From contig JAEZMT010000041.1 of NCBI GenBank assembly GCA_023442085.1, forward strand, positions 1 through 6,950: DNA of 6,950 nt, given 5' to 3'. The notes under the pieces are model-generated. The model saw only the letters and a program-made list of their open reading frames with translations. It was not told where the DNA came from and did not search any database. The stretch is from Pseudomonadota bacterium. GTDB lineage: Bacteria > Pseudomonadota > Alphaproteobacteria > Rhizobiales > Xanthobacteraceae. Position numbers and translations under genes: made by a program. Shown one piece after another: positions 5,649 through 6,950 of this stretch (its first letter is position 1; each line of letters opens with the position of its first letter).

Positions 5649-6950
5649 CTACTCCGCCGCCGTCTCCAGCACGCGCTCGAAGATGGTGCGCACCTTCTGC
5701 TCGGTCTCGAACAGATCGGCCTCCAGCGTGGTGAAGTCCGGCATCTCGCCCGCGCGGGCGAGAAGGGCCCGGAGCGCAGGGCTCGCATCCTGCGGCACCA
5801 CATGCGCATCCACGGACAGGCGCAGCACCTGCGTCAGGTTCTGGTAGAGGCGGCACGCCCGCAGCAGCACATGCGCATCCTCCGGCGTGAGCAGCGCCAG
5901 CCGCTCGGCGGTGGCGAGCACGCGGGCGGTGGCGGTGTCCACAATCCCGGGATGGTCGTGGGCATGGGCCAGCACGAGATATTGGGCCAGGAATTCCACG
6001 TCCACCTGGCCGCCGGCGGCGTGCTTCAGGTTCCAGCGATCGTCCTCGCCCTTCTCGGCGGCGATGGCGCGTCGCATGTCGAGGATGTCGCCCGACAGCC
6101 GGCGCGGATCGCGCGGCTGTCCCATGATGCCGCCGATGACATCGCGCACGATGGCACCGAACTCGGGCGTCGCGGCGATCACGCGGGCACGCGTGAGCGC
6201 CATGTGCTCCCAGGTCCAGGCTTCCGCCTGCTGATAGGTGGCAAAGGACGAAAGCCGCGTCGCCAGCGGACCGGAGCGTCCCGAGGGGCGCAGCCGCAGG
6301 TCCACGTCATAGAGCTTGCCGGCATTGGTCAGCGAGGTCAGCGCCGTGACGAGCCGCTGGGTGAAGCGGGCGAAATATTGGGCGCCGGTGAGCGGGCGGG
6401 GACCGTCCGATGTGGGGTCGGCCTCGGGATCGAAATCGTAGAGCACGATAAGGTCGAGGTCGGACCCCGCCGTCATCTCGCGTCCGCCAAGCTTGCCCAT
6501 GGCGAGCACGGCCGTCTCGGTGCCGGGTATGCGGCCATGGGCCTCGCGGAAGCGCTCCCAGACCCGCCGGTGCAGGGCGCGAATGATGACCTCCGCCAGC
6601 GTCGCATAGGCCTCGCCCGCCCGCGCCGCCGGGAGCGTGCCGGACGCGATGCGCACGCCGATCAGCACATGCTGCTCCTGCCGGAAGCGGCGGGCGCGAT
6701 CGAGCTGCTCCTCGTCGGTCCCGGCCGTGTCGAGCAGCAGTTCAAGATGCTCGGAGAGGCTGGCCTCGTCGGGCAGCACGTCGAAGAAGGCGGGATCGAG
6801 CAGCGCATCCGTCAGCGAAGGACGGCGCGCAAGTGTCTCGCCGAGGCGCGGGGCGGCGGTGAGGATGGTCGCAAGCAGCCGCACGAGATCCGGATGCCGG
6901 TCGAGCGCGGTGAGGAGGTGCGGCCCCGGCAGTTCGGTGAAGAAACGGTC
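5649..6950 (-). CDS. glnE: Bifunctional glutamine synthetase adenylyltransferase/deadenylase, C-terminal half; 5' end outside the window
   Basis: GlnE attaches AMP to, and removes it from, a tyrosine of glutamine synthetase, in response to PII protein and glutamine, so setting nitrogen assimilation. The frame runs on the minus strand from the window edge (6950) to TAG at 5651-5649, giving 433 residues of a protein usually near 950-1000. These cover the linker and the C-terminal adenylyltransferase domain; the deadenylase half is off the window. The nucleotidyltransferase core is clear: MGKLGGREMTAGSDLDL, with the metal-binding Asp pair of GSDLD at 6453-6467, and DVDLRLRPSGRSGPLA with its third acidic residue at 6300-6302. 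EAWTWEHMALTRARVI and the helical tail DVEFLAQYL follow. The GTG at 6882-6884 is internal: homology (ELPGPHLLTALDRHPDLV) continues to the edge. The frame is intact and looks functional. Confidence 0.97.
   Translation of the reverse strand, partial: DRFFTELPGPHLLTALDRHPDLVRLLATILTAAPRLGETLARRPSLTDALLDPAFFDVLPDEASLSEHLELLLDTAGTDEEQLDRARRFRQEQHVLIGVRIASGTLPAARAGEAYATLAEVIIRALHRRVWERFREAHGRIPGTETAVLAMGKLGGREMTAGSDLDLIVLYDFDPEADPTSDGPRPLTGAQYFARFTQRLVTALTSLTNAGKLYDVDLRLRPSGRSGPLATRLSSFATYQQAEAWTWEHMALTRARVIAATPEFGAIVRDVIGGIMGQPRDPRRLSGDILDMRRAIAAEKGEDDRWNLKHAAGGQVDVEFLAQYLVLAHAHDHPGIVDTATARVLATAERLALLTPEDAHVLLRACRLYQNLTQVLRLSVDAHVVPQDASPALRALLARAGEMPDFTTLEADLFETEQKVRTIFERVLETAAE

Noticed and set aside
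4814..5809. 331-codon minus-strand frame spanning the end of the fusion gene and the end of glnE
   Set aside because: It crosses the real stop codons of two well-supported genes in a different frame and gives an Arg/Pro-rich product with no motif.
5799..5880. 13-base direct repeat CACATGCGCATCC at 5799-5811 and 5868-5880
   Set aside because: Both copies encode Asp-Ala-His-Val in the glnE frame (reverse strand), so shared codons explain the match; no further structure surrounds them.
1..6950. CRISPR arrays, tRNA or rRNA genes, insertion sequences
   Set aside because: I found no regularly spaced repeats, no tRNA-like cloverleaf, and no transposase motif or terminal repeats on either strand.

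Overview
The window comes from a GC-rich genome (about two thirds G+C by eye, with strong GC bias at third codon positions). The two flanking housekeeping proteins look alphaproteobacterial, most like Hyphomicrobiales and perhaps the Xanthobacteraceae (Xanthobacter/Azorhizobium type). That placement is by sequence feel only and is not proven. The two housekeeping genes are each cut by a window edge and frame one very large accessory gene.

Layout. 1-1644 (+) is the C-terminal part of aminopeptidase N (pepN); its zinc-site half lies outside the window. 1645-1833 is a 189-base intergenic stretch. Its second half holds two perfect inverted repeats directly abutting each other (1740-1780 and 1781-1813), ending 20 bases before the next start codon. 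1834-5601 (+) encodes a 1255-residue protein that reads as four enzymes in one chain: a PIG-L (LmbE-like) zinc deacetylase, a family 2 glycosyltransferase, a coiled coil plus long acidic disordered linker, a class I SAM-dependent methyltransferase, and a C-terminal GNAT-like acyltransferase. 5602-5648 is a 47-base convergent gap with a GC-rich hairpin. 5649-6950 (-) is the C-terminal adenylyltransferase half of glnE, running off the right edge.

How the genes work together. pepN (peptide turnover) and glnE (control of glutamine synthetase) have no evident link to the middle gene. The middle gene looks like an accessory insertion between conserved genes, transcribed alone or by read-through from pepN and facing glnE tail to tail. 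Its domains suggest one cytosolic protein that builds and decorates a glycoconjugate: sugar transfer, N-deacetylation of an amino sugar, methylation, and acylation. The substrate cannot be read from the sequence. The four-activity fusion and its structured leader are the parts most worth following up.
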